A stretch of DNA of 64,000 nt from Casuarius casuarius (GCA_003342895.1 PTFA01000396.1:59584-123583); one strand, 5' to 3'. Shown: positions 46,346-60,300, numbered from the stretch's first letter. The notes: generated from the letters alone by a model not told the origin. Numbers and translations are program-made.

Positions 46346-47899
46346 GGAACCTCCAATGATCTGCTTATGCCTGAGTTTGATCCATGCTCACACGAGGAAT
46401 TCCCTCCAGTCTTACAAAACCCTCCAGGGAAGAGTGCATGCTACTTGCAGAAAACTGTGTTCTGTTACAATACTTGTATTAGCAACAGGGACAGGTTTGC
46501 CCACTGCCATTTCTACCTGAGCCCTTTTCATTGCCATGAAAGCTGGTGACAAACAAGGACCTGTGCGATGGGAATTGACACCCCAGTACTGTTCACTTGT
46601 GTCTAGAAATTTGCACCTTCAGACTAGCACAGCAAGCAGATACCTCCTTCACTGCTTGTTTTGTGATCGCTGTGCCCCGTCAGGATTGCAGCAGACAGCC
46701 TTTGCTCTGCGTAAGCTAGAAGAAGAGGTGAGAACTGCACGTGGAGCAGCAGGAGGTTGAAAGTTTTAAAGCCATCTGGGAGCGAGAAGTTCCTCTGCAT
46801 GCTCTTTCCCCAGCGTCTATCACTTTGAATGCTCTTGTTTAACCGTGGGGGCAGGGTGCATCGGAGCACATGTCCTGCAGTACCGGCTCTTGGGGAGAGA
46901 GATCTTCGTCGTGTGGGAGAAGCGTCGCTAGTATTATTTAAAATAAATATAATGATCCGATGTTTGTAGAATCCTTCTTCTGTCGTTGCCAAAACTGCCT
47001 GCTGTAGCAGGGAGGAGCTGTAATTTGTGTTAGCTGGCTGCTAACAGCTGTTTCTCAGTACAACGTGCTTCTGTGTGTGTTTTGCTAGTAAGCAGCATCT
47101 GGGGGGAAGACGTTTCCTACAGAAGATATAAAAAATATCGGCCCTGCTGACTTGATATCTGTACTGTACAGTTCCCTGGCTGTGCCCTGATGCAGGTTAG
47201 GTGAGAGAAGAAAGTTTGGGAGAAGCTTGTTCCACAGCTGGTCCTCTGCTGGTCCAGAGCCTCAGTTTCTAGATTCGGCAAGAACATGCCTCTCTTTTCG
47301 GAAGAAAGGTCAATAGTCTGTTTAAAGTGGAGACACTGAAACCAAGATCATGGGCTTGTGCAAGGATTGCACCAGCTGGGTTTGGAAGCAGGTAGCAGAC
47401 GTCTTCTTGCTTCAAGAAGCAAGAGCCAAGAAGCATTTTGGGGACAGCACAGGGAGCAGAGAGTAGTTACCTCTCCGGTGCCTTTTTGTACAGTGTTTTC
47501 TGCATGGAGTCATGTCATGAAATTTACAGAGCATGTAAGAGGCTGTCAGGCAGAAAACCAGCAGTATTTCATGATATATTAATTGCTTTATTTAAAAATT
47601 CATGTTTAACTGCTTCCTTTCTAGAAGTCCTGGGTACTTGGAATAGGAATTGCTTTCCTGTTTCCTGTGCCCAGCCTAGTATTCAGTGTGGTGCAGAAAG
47701 TGTGTGGTGTTGCAGCTGACTTTGTGTGTGTCCTATTCATGTTATCTGGCTCTAAGCATTATCTAATTGCCATTGGCAGAAACAGGACAGTCAGATGGGC
47801 TTTTTGAGTCTCCCAGAGCGACTCTTCTTGTATTTTGGCAGCAAGTTACATTATTCATTTCTCCATGGGGTGTGGTGAGTTTTGAGAGGATCAGCTTTG

Positions 47900-47990
47900 T
47901 AGAAGGAAAGGGCAGGGAAGGGAAGAGAGAAGATTTGGCAGGGGAGAAGAAGGATAAGGAGAATGAAACTGAGACAAAGAAATCAGGCGA
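47900..47990. repeat. Purine-rich low-complexity tract
   Basis: About 90 bases of nearly pure A/G on the + strand (repeated GGGAAGG, GAGAAGAAGG). It accounts for the Glu/Lys-rich open frame that crosses it. Confidence 0.75.
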
Positions 47991-48902
47991 GAGGTGGCCA
48001 AAGGAAATAATGGACCTAGACAGATTTTGGGAAGGGCCAGTGATTCTTGCTTTGTTTGGTTTATTACCTGAAGCTGAGTGGACATAAATACTTTATTTTA
48101 TGAAGTGCTGGTACAGGACTGAGAAGGAGATGTATGTCTTCTCTGGAGCCTGTCTTTTAGTTGTCACTCCTTGTGCCAGTTTTAGTCTGCTTATTTTTAA
48201 GAACTCAGAAATATCCATCTCTTGTGGCAATCTCCTTGGATACTTCTAACAGTGCTCATGAGAGACTAGAAAGGCTGCTCTACATACAGTGATCTTGTGC
48301 TTATACAGGCTTGGTTTTGGATGAAGCTTGTTAGAAAGGCTGTGAGGAGAGGGAAGAGGAAAGGACTCGTGTCTTAGTGGACTCCCGTTGGGTGCTGCTG
48401 GCCTAGATGTGCTGTGCCTGGTAGGTGGAGTGAGCTCAGAGCAGGGACTCATCCATCTCCGGCACCCTGTTGAGCAGGGAAAAGGTGTTGGGGTGTTGGG
48501 GCATATGGGGAGGCAGCTCTGAGGCACAGGGATGAGTGCCTGCCGGTACAGCAAGGTGGCACGCAGGGAGGTGAGATGCCTTGCGGGATAAGCCAAACTG
48601 CAGGAATCACAGATTGGGGCTTCCACATCTACTTTCTGCCCAAGAATAGTTTCAGAGGCCTGTATCTCTTGTTGGTTTTGGGCTCTGGGCTAAGGCAGAG
48701 TGGAAACCAGTGGGCATTTCAGGAGAGGAGGGCAGAAGAGCCTGAAAATCCCATGGGGTTTGGGTGTCAATAATAGAAACGAACGGTGAGTGCCTCCTCG
48801 TAGCGATGGTGCAATGCTTTGAGCCCAGGTAGGCAGACCAGAGATAACATCTGGTTGGCAGCAGCAACACCCTTTCCCAGTTATGTGTCTCACCTGGTTC
48901 AG

Positions 48903-49190
48903 GAAAAACTTTTTTGTGCCTTGAGGCCTTGGAAACCAGGCTGAGGGCCCAGGAGAAATTTCTGGGCCCAGCTACCTAAAACATTTTGTGTGCTCAGTGG
49001 CTTTGAACACCAGCCCTTTTAGGGCAACTTCAGGCCTAATTGTTCTGAAAAACTCTCAGCCAGTGGTCTTGGACACCGTTTCCATGAGCCTCAGAAGTGG
49101 TTTCCAGCCTGGTTAGCTTGAACAATTTTCTGTGGCCAGGGCCCTCAGACATCTCCCCTGAAGAATCTGGAGGTGGCCTAGCCAAGAGGA
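48903..49190. repeat. Degenerate tandem array, about four units of ~71 bp
   Basis: Units start near 48,905, 48,978, 49,049 and 49,120. Each begins with an AAAAAC/AAAC + T-rich phrase, followed by a G(T)GGCCTTGGA-CACC-like phrase about 20-30 bases later, then a CAGG/CCTGG-rich end. Spacings are 73, 71 and about 71. A weaker fifth unit may start at 49,228 (GGATAATGTTTTGTGC). No coding frame runs across the array. Confidence 0.6.
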
Positions 49191-52100
49191 GAAATTTCTT
49201 CTTCCCGCTGACTTGTTTCTCTCTCCTGGGTGCTCTGGATAATGTTTTGTGCTTCTTTGAATGCTTTTGTGCCTTTTTGTGCCTTTGCTTCCCTTCTTTT
49301 CAATGACATTTTGTGATCTATACTTCTGAAGGTCTGATCAGGCCAGACTCCTTTTGCCCACCATCATCTTCAGCTCTGCATCTAGATGGTGTCCTCACTC
49401 TATACATCCTTTTTCCAATCCCATACAGTTGTCAAGGTTAATCTGAGGCAAATAGGGCCTCCTTGTTTTTGAGAGGATGATAGAGAAGGTTTAAACTCAT
49501 GCTAAATCAAACACAGGAAGTCAAATTAAACTTTTCTTTTCATCTACCATTATACCACTGTTAAAACTAACCTTGTATAGTGAGATGTCCAAAAGAAGCT
49601 ATTCTGACATGTTATCAGTAGGAGTGATGGCTGTTATTGAACAGCTTGGCTTGCAGCATGTCTCTTGGTACTGTAATGAAACAGGTTGCTCTGCAGGAGC
49701 TATGTCTAATTCACCTGTTTTGTCATTGATGTTAAGACTGTTTTATTGCAAATAGATTAAAATTAAGATGCTGAGTGTTCTGCCTGTGTGCTGAAGAATG
49801 GGGGGGGTAGCTGGGCAAGGAGTTCCTGAAAATACCAGAAGATTGTGCCAATTTAGGAGACAGTGAAGCCAATACAGTTGGGTGTAATTCTGTCACATTC
49901 TGAACGTAGCAGGTTTACTCCACATGAAATCACAACATTATGTGACTTTACTGTTCCAGCTCTATTAGTCTGTCTCCTGTCCAGAACAGGATCAGCTGTA
50001 GTTGTGTTGTTGTTGCTAGTTTTCATCTGGTCTGTTTGAGAGTCTCCACTGATGGAGATTCATGCCTTTCTCTTTTCTGCTCCTGTGATTATTAGAAAGT
50101 TTTACTGCTGCCTAATTGGAGACTTCCCTGATATAGTTAAATCACATTATTTTTGACTCTCTGTTCCTACTAGACATGGAAAGCAGATGATTCAAATCCT
50201 CTTATGCAGCAACTTTTTCCATGTTTGAAGCCTATTATCATGGCTTCCCTCTCATCTCCACTCTGAAGCTTTTCATTTTTCTTATCAGGTCACAGTTCTT
50301 CAATTATTGGTTGAACTGAATTATCCTCTAATTTTGTGGCACTTTTTATGAAGTATAATGCCCAGAGCTGAAGTCTTTTGTCTGGTGTTTGTCTTGTTGA
50401 TGACTGGAAACACCAGATGAACCGAAGTTCCAGCGCAGGAACTTCGCATGAACACTCAGTCCAGTGCTCATCCTCTCTATGCATTTGTTGCATGTCACAG
50501 GTCTCATGTTTCTGTCCTGGAAATACAGATAGTTCATGCTATGATTAAGTATTTCAGCAGAGAGACAGCCTACCTTTCTTCCCGCTTGCATATCCAGAGC
50601 AGGGAACATGCCGGGGAGTGAAAGAAAATACACAGAAACCATACAGGTCATAAATGACAGGTGCTCAACATTTCCTCTCGCACAAATTCAAAGAAAAATT
50701 GTCACCCACATTAAGCAATTTGCTGAATCAGGTTGGAGAGCAGAGGAAACACTCTGCTCCAGAAGTACTCAGGTGCGCATAACACAAGGCATTTGTTTGA
50801 TGGATAGAGACCTGGTAACTGATAGTTTTGCTTTGTTCGCCTTGGAATTGGAAAACAAGGGCTCTTCCTGACAGCCAGCAGTTGGGTGCAGTGAGCTTCT
50901 GGCTTGCACGTCTTCTGGTTTCACCTCTCCTCTCTCGTAGCGGTGATCTGATGTTGCATTTTGTGCACGTGACAGGATAGGACGTGCTGGGCAGCAGATG
51001 GTAAGTGCTTTGGAGTTTGCTAGCCCCTTGGGACCAGGAAGGAGCAGAAGGCTGGCATGTACTGAACAGCGTGTAATATAAGTGCTGGGCCTGCCAAGTG
51101 GACTTTCCTGTCCCCAAACTTCTGGGTCAGGTTACACACGCATCTTGCATCTGATCTTGAGGTAGTCCAAATTCCTCCTTGCTCCACCTCTGTGCAGCAC
51201 CGCCTGTGAGGGTGCTCCCAGCACTGCTGGGGACGTGCACGCATGTTCACGGGTGAATGAGGAAAGCTTCAGCTGGCATCTACTTCTCCGTTTCTGGAGT
51301 GGAGGCTAATCTGTGATAACATCTCACCTCCTGGCTGCATGCAATGAGGCTGTGGTTCCCTGGGTGAGCTGAGCTGATCTCACTGCTGCAAATAGCTCCT
51401 GCTCTCGCTGCTCCCAGCCATGAAGTGTCCGTACACCATCCCTTTGCATCCCATCTGGCTCACATCAGATACTTCTGTGATCTGATTCCACTCAGATGGG
51501 TTATTATGTTTTTCGTTTTTTGTTTTTTTCCCCAGGTGAATGTTCTGCTCTTTGAGCAAGTGAAAGCAGCTCATGGAGGGAACTGGCAAATGCCAGCGCA
51601 GGAATAGACCAGGAGTGTTTGCTCAGAGAGGTCAGCTCAAAGCACTGCAGGGAGCCACACCTCTGAGCTGGTATTTCCAGGAGATTAGCGCCCATCAGTC
51701 TTCTTCCAGGCCTCCCTCAGGGTATAAGGGAAATAACTCCTTAGTCTGTAAGCCCTCCACCTCCTGGCAGTATTTACACCAAGATAGTTAAAAGCAGGAT
51801 GAAATGCTGCCAGTGTCTTGAGTTTCCAGACCACTAGGGTTGACCTGGCAGTTGTGAGTCTTTCGCAAAATACTGTGCACCGGAAGAGAAGGTGCTCTCA
51901 GTTAAGGCTGGGTTAGGCTACCATATATTGGGGATTCCTCAAACGTGATCTCCTTTTTCACCTGGTTATTTTGTCTACTAGCAAGAGAAATTCATCCACA
52001 GTTCGCAAATTTCATGCACAGTGCAGGCAAGTCTGTCTGTTTGGGATAAGTGGCTAAGTGGGAACATGCTGGCCTACAGAGAAACACATGTGCAGCCAAC

Positions 52101-54059
52101 TGGACATGCATATGCCAATTTGTTTCATCCAGCATTTCCTGGATGGCAGTATGTATGCCTAGACTAGCTCAATATTTACCTCCCAAGACTGTTCCTCAGT
52201 GCTGCAGACATCCCTAGACTTCACAGCTCGTTAGGAGCTCATGCCCTCAGCAAGGAGCTAGGACTGTTGCAGTCAGATTTCACAGATGAGTCATGAAAAG
52301 CTAGCTAAGGATGGATCCTCCATCTTCAACTGTCTGCTCTTCAGAGGTCACGTGTTTCCACCTTCAAGTCTGATAAGCACAAAAGGACTGAGTGGTCATG
52401 TGTTTGAGGTCTTCAGGAATCATAGTGGTTTTCCAAGCACCTTTGCACTTGGAACAGACATCCTACCGGTTCTGAGCACTTGGCTGAGAATGGCTCCAGC
52501 TTCATTGGCTTCTCTTAAAATATCAGATCCCTCTGCTGACCCAAGAACAATATGACTTTGTGTCTTAAAAAAAAATCAAAAAAGCCAACAAAAGGTCTTG
52601 TAAAGCAGCAGACTTACAGATCAGTTCTAGGTTTGTTCCCTTCTGATCTTCCTTGCATGAGCTATTTGTGACAGTGCTTGTTGCATCAGTGATTTAACCT
52701 GTGTGTAACCAGAGACAGCAGGGCCAGTTGCAGCCCAGTATTTCACTGACACTTCCACACTGTGCTGCACATTGGAGTCATCTCCAGAGGTTTCTCTGGT
52801 TACTCTCAGCACTCCACTGTGCTGGGCCAGTGGCCCCAATCCCTGCTGCTTACAGGGGACTGGACCAGACAAAGCTTTCATAGTCAGATTGCTTGGATTC
52901 TAGCAAGACACCTGTTCTTTGCATTTGTGAGAAGTTGCAGCCATAACCCGACTTTCTCTGCCTCACTCCTGCTGTGCTCTGCACCCTGGGCAAGAGATCC
53001 TTTCATGCTTTGAGACCAGCTTGCATGAAGGTTCCTCTGCTCTGCAGATGAGGCTCTCCATATCGATCAGGATGTCCCCGCTTTGTCTCTTGCAATTGCA
53101 TTGCATCCTGCTGGCAGAAAGGCATAGGAGCTGCCTCCTCTCTTTATACCAGCGGTGATGAACTATGAAGCAAATGGATGCATTTTACTCTATTTCATAT
53201 GAATGTTGATTCTCCCAGCACTACGGCTGCACAGCTCAGTGGACAGAAGCTGTCTAGGAAAAATTGTTCAGCTCCAGCAAGCTTGTGGTGATCATCTGCT
53301 CCAACCTGGTAAGCAGAGATCTGAGAAATGCTTGCAGAGATCTTTTCATCCTCCTCCAATACCTCTTGGCTGCTTCAGAAAAAAAAAAACCCATTGTCAA
53401 TATTCTTTGGTGCAAGTGGTGGGAATGACACCCACAAGGTCCCAGGATTTGGTCTTTGAGAGCTGAATGAAGGGAAAACAGTGTCTTGTACTGCCCAAGC
53501 AGGATTTGCTGGAACTCGGGCTTTGCCGTGCTGGATCACTCTGCTCAGACATGGCTGTGCAGGGGACAGGGACCCTCTCTACTTTGGGTCCAGCCCTCTA
53601 GTGCAGTGGGAGAGCTACCTCCATCAGTCCCACAATACATGCAGAGCAAGCATATTGCTGTGGGACGATGCAAACATTTCATTTTTAGGCTTTCTAAAAT
53701 ACATGAATGTAACACTTTTTGGTGGGTGGTGGTGCAGGTTTTTGCAATAAAAAATGGTCCTGTCTTCTTGACAAAATGTTGGCATATTTTTCCCCTTTTC
53801 CTTCCTGCCATCTCTTTTATGTAATGCTATTTGCTGCCTTGACAGAGTTTTGAAAGTGATTGCCCCTCCAAACAACAATTCTCGTAGAATGGGAAAGAAA
53901 TATGTTGTCACTGCGCCCTGTCAGAGAAACAGAAAGAATTGCTGAGGTCACAGGGCGAACTCAAGGTTTATTGGGTTGAAAGTCCACATCATATGAGTGT
54001 GCATCTTGGCATGTTGCCAGATATATTTTTTAGGGCAGTGCAAGAGACACGTAACAGAG

Positions 54060-56340
54060 GTTCAGAGGCCCTGAAATCACAGAATCACCAAATAACCGAG
54101 GCGGGGCAGGCAACTCTAGAGACTGTGTAGTGCAGACCCCCCAGCTCAAAGGAGAGTCGGCATGAGCAGGTTGTCCAGGGCTGTATCCATTAGGTTTTAA
54201 ATGTTTCCAAGGATGGAGACTCCACAGCCTCTCTGGGCAACCTGTTCCAGTGTTTCACCACCCTCATGGTAAAAAAACTTTTTGTATGTTTAAAAGAAAT
54301 TTCTTGTGCTCTGATGTGTGCCCCTTGCCTCTCATCCTGTCACTGAGCATCCTTAAGAAAAGTCTAGCTCCATCTTCTATATGTCCCCCCATCAGGTATT
54401 TATACCCCTGTGGTATAAGATCCCCCATGGCCATTTCTTCTCTAGGCTAAACAGTCCCAGGTCTCTCAGCTTCTCCTTGTATCAGATTTATCTTCATGGG
54501 CCTTCACGGGATTTGTTCCAGTAAATTCACGCCTCTCTAGTACTGGGGATCCCAGCACTGGACCCAGCACTCCAGATGTGGCCTTACCAGTGCTGAGGAG
54601 AGGAGAGGAACCACCTCCCGCAATGTGCTGGCAGTGCTTTTCCTGGCACAGCCCAGGAGGCTGTTTGCTTTCTTCACCGCAAAGGTGCATTACTGGCTTA
54701 TGGTCAACTTGGTGTCCGTCAGCACCCCCAGGCCCTTCTCTTCAAAGCTGCTTTCCAGGCAGTTGGCCCCCGGTCTGTGGTTATTCCTCCCCAGGCGCAG
54801 GACTTCGCAGTTGCCTTTGTTGAACTTTGTGAGATTCCTGTCAGCCCAATTCTCCAGCCTGTCGAGATCCTGAATGGCAGCACAGCTGTCTGGTGTATCA
54901 ACCACTCCTCTGGGTTTTGTGTCGTCTGCAAACTTGCTGGTGGTGGACTGTGTCCCATCATCCAGGTCATTGATTAAGACATTAAACAGTATTGGCCCCA
55001 GTATCAACGACTAGTGACTGGCCTCCAGCTGGACTTTGTGCTGCTGATCACAGCCTTCCAAGCCTGGGAGTTAGCCAGTTTTCTGTCCGCCTCAGCTGCT
55101 TTTCAGTGACGTTACAGGACACGGTGTCAAAAGCCATACTAAAGTAATAGAAACAACACCCACTGCTCTCTCCTCATCCAGCCGTCCATCATTGTAGAGG
55201 GCTATCATGTTTGTGAGTCGTGATTTCTCCTTCACAAATCCATGCTGACTACTCCCAATCACCTTCTTGCTCTTCATATGTTTGGATATGGCTTCCTGGA
55301 GGTTTTCCTCCATCACCTTTCCCAGGGGTCGATGTGAGGCTGACTGGCCTGTAGTTCCCCGGAGCCTGCTTCTTGGCCTTCTTGAAGGTAGGGGTGGCAG
55401 TGTTTTACTCCGCTCCTCAGGAGCCTGCTCTGATCACCATGACCTTTCAAAGATAAACAAGAGTTGTCTTGCAGTGACATCAGCTAGATCTCTTCGCACT
55501 CGTGGGTGCATCCTGTCAAGGTCCAGGGACTTTTGCATGTCCAGTTTGTTTAAATGTTGCGTAACCTGGTCCTTCTCCACCAAGGGCAAGTATTCTTTGC
55601 CCCAGACTTTCCCTCTGATCTCAAGGACCTGGGATTGCAGAAGGATCGTCTTACCAGCAAAGATGGAGGCAAAGAAGGCATTAAGTACCTCCACCTTCTG
55701 CCTGTCCTTTGCGACCAGGGCCCCATTTCCATTCCTCAGCAGGCTCACATTTTCCCTAGTCTTCTTTTGGCTACTGGTGTACCTGCAGAAGCCTTCCTTG
55801 TTGCCCTTCATGTCCATGGCCATATTCAGCTGCAGGTGGTCTTTGCCTTTCCTAAGCCTGTCCCTGCCTACTTGGGGCATATATTCTATATTCCTTCTGT
55901 ATCCTTATGTCCCTTCTTCCACCTCCTGTACTGATCCTTTTTATGTTTGAGTTTAGTCAGGAACTGCTTGTTTGCCCATGCAGGCCTCCTGCCCCCTTTG
56001 TGCGATTTCCTGCTTGTTGGGATGGACTGCTGCTGAGGTTGGAGGAGGTGATCCTTGAAAGTCGACCAGCTTTCCTGGACCCCTCTTCCCTCCAGAACTA
56101 TATCCCGTAGGATTCTCCCAAACAAATCCCTGAGAGGCCAAAGTCTGCTCTCCTGAAGTCCAGGGCTGTCACCCTGCTTTTTGCTTTTGTTCCTCCTCTC
56201 GGGATCCTGACCTCCACCATCTCATGGTCAGTGCAGCAAAGGCTGCCCTTGACCTTCACATCCCCAGCCAGTTCTTCGTTGTCTGTAAACTTCTGGCCCA
56301 GAAGACTGTATTCCCTCTTTGGCTTACTGCATATCAAATA
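54060..56340 (-). mobile_element. CR1 non-LTR retrotransposon, 5'-truncated, about 2.3 kb
   Basis: This is the largest mobile element in the window. The 3' end lies at the low-coordinate side (ATCACAGAATCACCAAATAA, then CCTCTCTGGGCAACCTGTTC). Reading on the - strand from 56,340: the end of the endonuclease domain (DHEMVEVRIPRGG), a basic linker, the ORF2 N-terminal part of RT (KTRENVSLL, LNAFFASIF), an RT motif around SQHGFVKEKS, and the catalytic FADDTK motif near 54,910. The pieces lie in separate frames with several frameshifts and stops, and most of the endonuclease and all of ORF1 are absent. It cannot move on its own. Preservation suggests it is one of the younger copies here. Confidence 0.93.
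54690..56337 (-). pseudogene. Remnant of CR1 ORF2 (endonuclease end and reverse transcriptase), frameshifted
   Basis: Five open segments on the - strand (56,337-56,098; 56,125-55,886; 55,880-55,434; 55,316-55,092; 55,007-54,690) together cover the C-terminal edge of the endonuclease and much of the reverse transcriptase. The FADD active-site aspartates are still present. Overlaps and gaps between the segments mark frameshifts. Family knowledge: an intact CR1 ORF2 encodes an APE-type endonuclease and RT that copy RNA at a nicked target. This copy is inactive. Confidence 0.88.
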
Positions 56341-57149
56341 CTACCTGGGGAAAATTGTTGATAAACTACTCTGCCTGCTTGGGATTTGTCTAAAAGTGAG
56401 GAAGAACCTGAGATCTGATCCATGCTGTTTCCTGTGGCCCATAGGGCAACATTCATCACATGTCATTTGCCATAATTCCTGTAAAGTCAGCTCTGTACAT
56501 CTCCGTTTTATTACTGTTAGAGTACAACTTGTTTTTACTAGCACAGAGCAGGTGAAAATATGTGATTTGGGAGGGTGAAGTCCTGTACTATAGGAAGTAC
56601 TGCATGTTTTTCACCTCAGTCACCATCTTGAAGGTTTAAGCAAACACAGCTTATGGCAGACGTTCAAAGGTGGAGTGTGTTTACCAGCATGTCAGAGTTA
56701 AACTAAGCTAGGGGGAGTTTTGGGGCTGAGACGTTATTATGAATGCAATTAGTGGTTTCATTTTCTTGTTTTGGATTTGGTAATCATAACTTAGGATCCC
56801 TGCCTACTTTGAAATGCCTTTGTGTGGAAATTGATTGGTTTATAACACCAACAAAGTGTTATTTTATATGACATTATTTGCAAGGATTTATACAGCAAAA
56901 AGTTAGCACCAAGAGATGGAGCCTATGAAAATGTGTTCCCTAAATTTACATACTCTTTGTCAGTCATTGCTCTTTGATGCATGTGAGAACAATTCTGTTT
57001 TTGAGACATAATTGTCTTGCTAGGTGCTCAGAGAATTTCTACTAGTGGCGTATTGTACAGACAGTGGGCTAAGTGGACTTCAGTTTGGTTTTGGAGTTGA
57101 CATTTTACCTTGATAGAGCTGACTACCTAGCTAAACTGTGCAACTCCTC

Positions 57150-57330
57150 ATCCCAGGGTGCTGTGGGTACTAAGAGTTTGGACAGGTTCAAGGGAAGACT
57201 GGACAAGCTCATGGCAGAGAGAGCCCCAAGGGTTACAATATACATAGAAACCTCTGACTTGGGAAGTCTTGAGTGGCAAATGATTGAGTGCTGGGAGAGT
57301 ATTCAGAGGAGGGGTGTACTTTTTTTGTTT
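57150..57330 (+). mobile_element. Old CR1 3'-tail fragment
   Basis: GGACAGGTTCAAGGGAAGAC, TGGACAAGCTCATGGCAGAG, CCTCTGACTTGGGAAGTCTT and GAGTGCTGGGAGAGTATTC follow the order of the older CR1 tail in + orientation, the same lineage as 22,005-22,195. Confidence 0.7.
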
Positions 57331-60300
57331 GTTTGTTTTTCCTTCCTGGTCGTTTCTTTTGCCTGATGTCTCTGCTGTTCTTCTGCATTAGGGATGGTGG
57401 TAAAGGAGAGGAAACCTGGAAGAAACCCAAATAATTGTGGTGTCCAAAACTGAAAACAGAGCTTGGAATCGAAGTTTTAGAAATGAGAAAGAAGGACCCT
57501 GCAGGGGACACTGAGCAGAGCCTCCCAGCAGATCCCACTACCTTGGACTGGGTCCAGGGAGCTAGGGGATGCCCGGGGACTCTGTCTGGAGCTGTGAGCA
57601 GAGCAGGGAGCAGACACAGCCCTGTTATTGCCAGGATCTCCCCATCCAGCTCCCTCTTCATGTTGAAGTCAGTGTGAGTAGGGCCAGGAGGAGGTTGGTG
57701 AGAGAGTCCTGCAACTAGGTGGGGCCTTGAATGGGGAGGTGGAAAGTGCAGCTGGAGCGTCAGGAGTTGGGGGATCCCATGAATGCACCTGTGCCTCTTG
57801 TTCCAGGGAGGATTTTGCAGCTGCCACTGGCCTGTGGAGTCAGCTAAGGCAATGCTGCAGCCCCATGGAGCTCCTCAGCCCCTAGCGGTTCTGGTGCACC
57901 TTGTTCTGGTGCTTAGGTGGTACTCAGGGTATGGAGCAAGTGAGATGAGCATGGAAAGCTCTCTGCTTGACAAGAGTTGGATGGATCTGTTTGATGTGAA
58001 ATCTGCCAAAATGAAGTGTGAGGGTCATCTGGGGAGCTCAAAGGCCCTTACCAGGTGAGTGGGGGCTGCCCTGCTGCAGGACTTACCCAAGGTAGGAGAG
58101 GATTCAGAGTGGTCTTTCCTTCTGGGAGTGGATGGTGGGGAATGATGCTGGTGAGTCAAGTGGGCAGCACAAGCTGCACCTGGAGGTCTGTGAGGCTGAT
58201 GAGGCCTGACCATCCTTAGCTGCACTGTGGGGGCTCAGTCACCTGCAGACAGACATGGGGATTGTGCAGCTGGGCTCATATGGGATGGAGCCCACCTTGA
58301 TGGCTACAGGAAATTTGATTGGTGAGGGTGGATGGGGTGGGTGGTTAAAATGGGTGGAGTTTCAGGTAACACCTGATCGGGCTGATAGACCTGCTACTTA
58401 GCTGCATCCTGTTCTTGTCTGCATTTTCCTACTGCTGCCTTTGATCCAGTGATGGACAGCCATGTGGTGGAGCAGGATGACTTATCTCTGGTGATTGAAA
58501 TGAACCTTTGACATGGAGAGGGATGGCCTGTACAACTCACAGTGTTTTGGCAGGCTCTGAATTAGAATGACTTGAATTTGAGCTAATGAGTTGCACTGTC
58601 TCTTAATCTGTCTTCACCAGTTTGCCCATCCCACAGAATTTCCTGTGCACAGTAAATGCGCATGTGTGTTGTGTTCACTTAGAAAAACAGCTGTGACTAT
58701 CTTAGTAATTGTTCACATTCCTACAGTAGTGTAGGTTCAGAAGCAATCCTGCTTTTAGGTAGAGTTGGGTCTGGCTGGCAAATGTCTGTGCTGGTGCTCA
58801 GTTTGGATCTGAATTATTTGCCTTATTCAAGTGGGATCAAAACTGTGCTTTTTCTTTGTTCAGTTTGGCATAGGCTTTTCAAGCCTCAGCGATAGAGGTC
58901 ACCTTGCAGGAGTAGCTGAGCTACCAAGGGATATCTTTTCTGTGAGGAAGCTGTTTTGGCTAGGTGACAATCTTGCAGGAGTAGAGAATAAAAGAGGAAA
59001 GTCCACTTATCCCTGGCTGGTACAGGAGTGCAGCAGATAACATTGTGTTGTTCTTCCAAACAGGTATTTTAGAGCTGCTCAAATATAGCACTGTAGAGAA
59101 GTGTTTTGCTCAGCCCAGCTCTTCCCAGCTTCTGTATCTGGGCTGCTACTTGGCTCTTCAGGTGGCTCATCCCAGTTGTGTTCAGAAATAACATTCTGCA
59201 CCTCTGCATTGCGATGCGTCATGACACTTTGGGCCACACTATGGCTCCTTCTGGGAGCAAACGATATACCAGAGATTGGGATCTCCTTGCACCCTGTGTG
59301 CTGACGAGACTCTCCTCTTCCACTCACCATTTGCAGAGCTACCTTCTCTGGCATCTGTGTAAGGAAGGGAGTCCTGCTCTTTGCCAGTCCACCAGAAGAG
59401 GTTCTCTGAGGCTTGGATGGGAGATGTTGTGAAAACCATGCTTTCTCCCTTTGTCTGGCCACAGCTGTTTCCTGCCCAGCTCTGCCTTTGTTCTGGAGCT
59501 CTCTGCTCTCTTTGCTGAGAGGAAGGAGTGGAGCTGCCTCTCCTCTCTCTAGCCAGTCCAAAATGTCCCTCCTTCAGTCCTGGGGAGAAGACATGGAGCT
59601 TTGTCAGATTGCCTCTCCCAGGAAGAAATACAGTATTCTATCTAACAGAAGGAAGAGCAGATGGGGTCAAGATGTACTAGATGGGGAATAGATGAACCAA
59701 CACCTTCCTTATGGAAGATGGAAGGATGAGGAGGAGAAAAAATGACGGGAGCAGCTGCTGCTTTAAGAGAAGAGCAGGGAAAATGGTTGTAGCTATAGAC
59801 TGAGGCCCCTTTCCATAGTAGCTGAGCAAAGAGCCGGGATGAGGACTATTGATGGAAATGGGCCATCAGTGGCCTGTGACTGGTTCCTGTGCCACCTTGA
59901 CATCAGTGGAAGGATATATCTGGTGAGGCTGGGTGAAGGCAATCTGCACTGGGGACCTGTAGTCCTTTCAGTATCTATACACCCACTTATGCATTCAGTG
60001 TTGGGCCTGAATTTACACATACAAAGCATATGGTGTGTTGGCAGCTCTGATGGAGAACTTCTGGGAGTGCTGCGGTCTTCCCTCTCTGAGGATCTTCTTG
60101 CAGGCTCCAGAGTTTGCACTGTCTAATAGCTGAGATCTGTCGGAGCCCTCGTTATGCTGTTCTCATTAACAACCAGCTGGAAGATGGTCTCCTGCTGAGG
60201 AACCACATCTTATCCACTGCAGGGCTTGTGGCAAACAGGTTGTAGGTACAGGGGCTGGGAAGTGGTCTCAGTTTCTGCAGGGATTTGAGACAATTCCTGT

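Noticed and set aside
50608..50871. 87-codon + strand frame beginning MPGSERKYTETIQV considered as a small gene
   Set aside because: No family resemblance, no promoter and no splice context; it sits in gene-poor DNA with overlapping frames of similar length.
53240..53340. Phrase GATCATCTGCTCCAACCTGG as a CR1 tail
   Set aside because: Only about 20 bases resemble CR1 and the surrounding sequence does not follow the CR1 order.
55267..55950. 227-codon open frame on the + strand
   Set aside because: It is the antisense of the CR1 reverse-transcriptase region.
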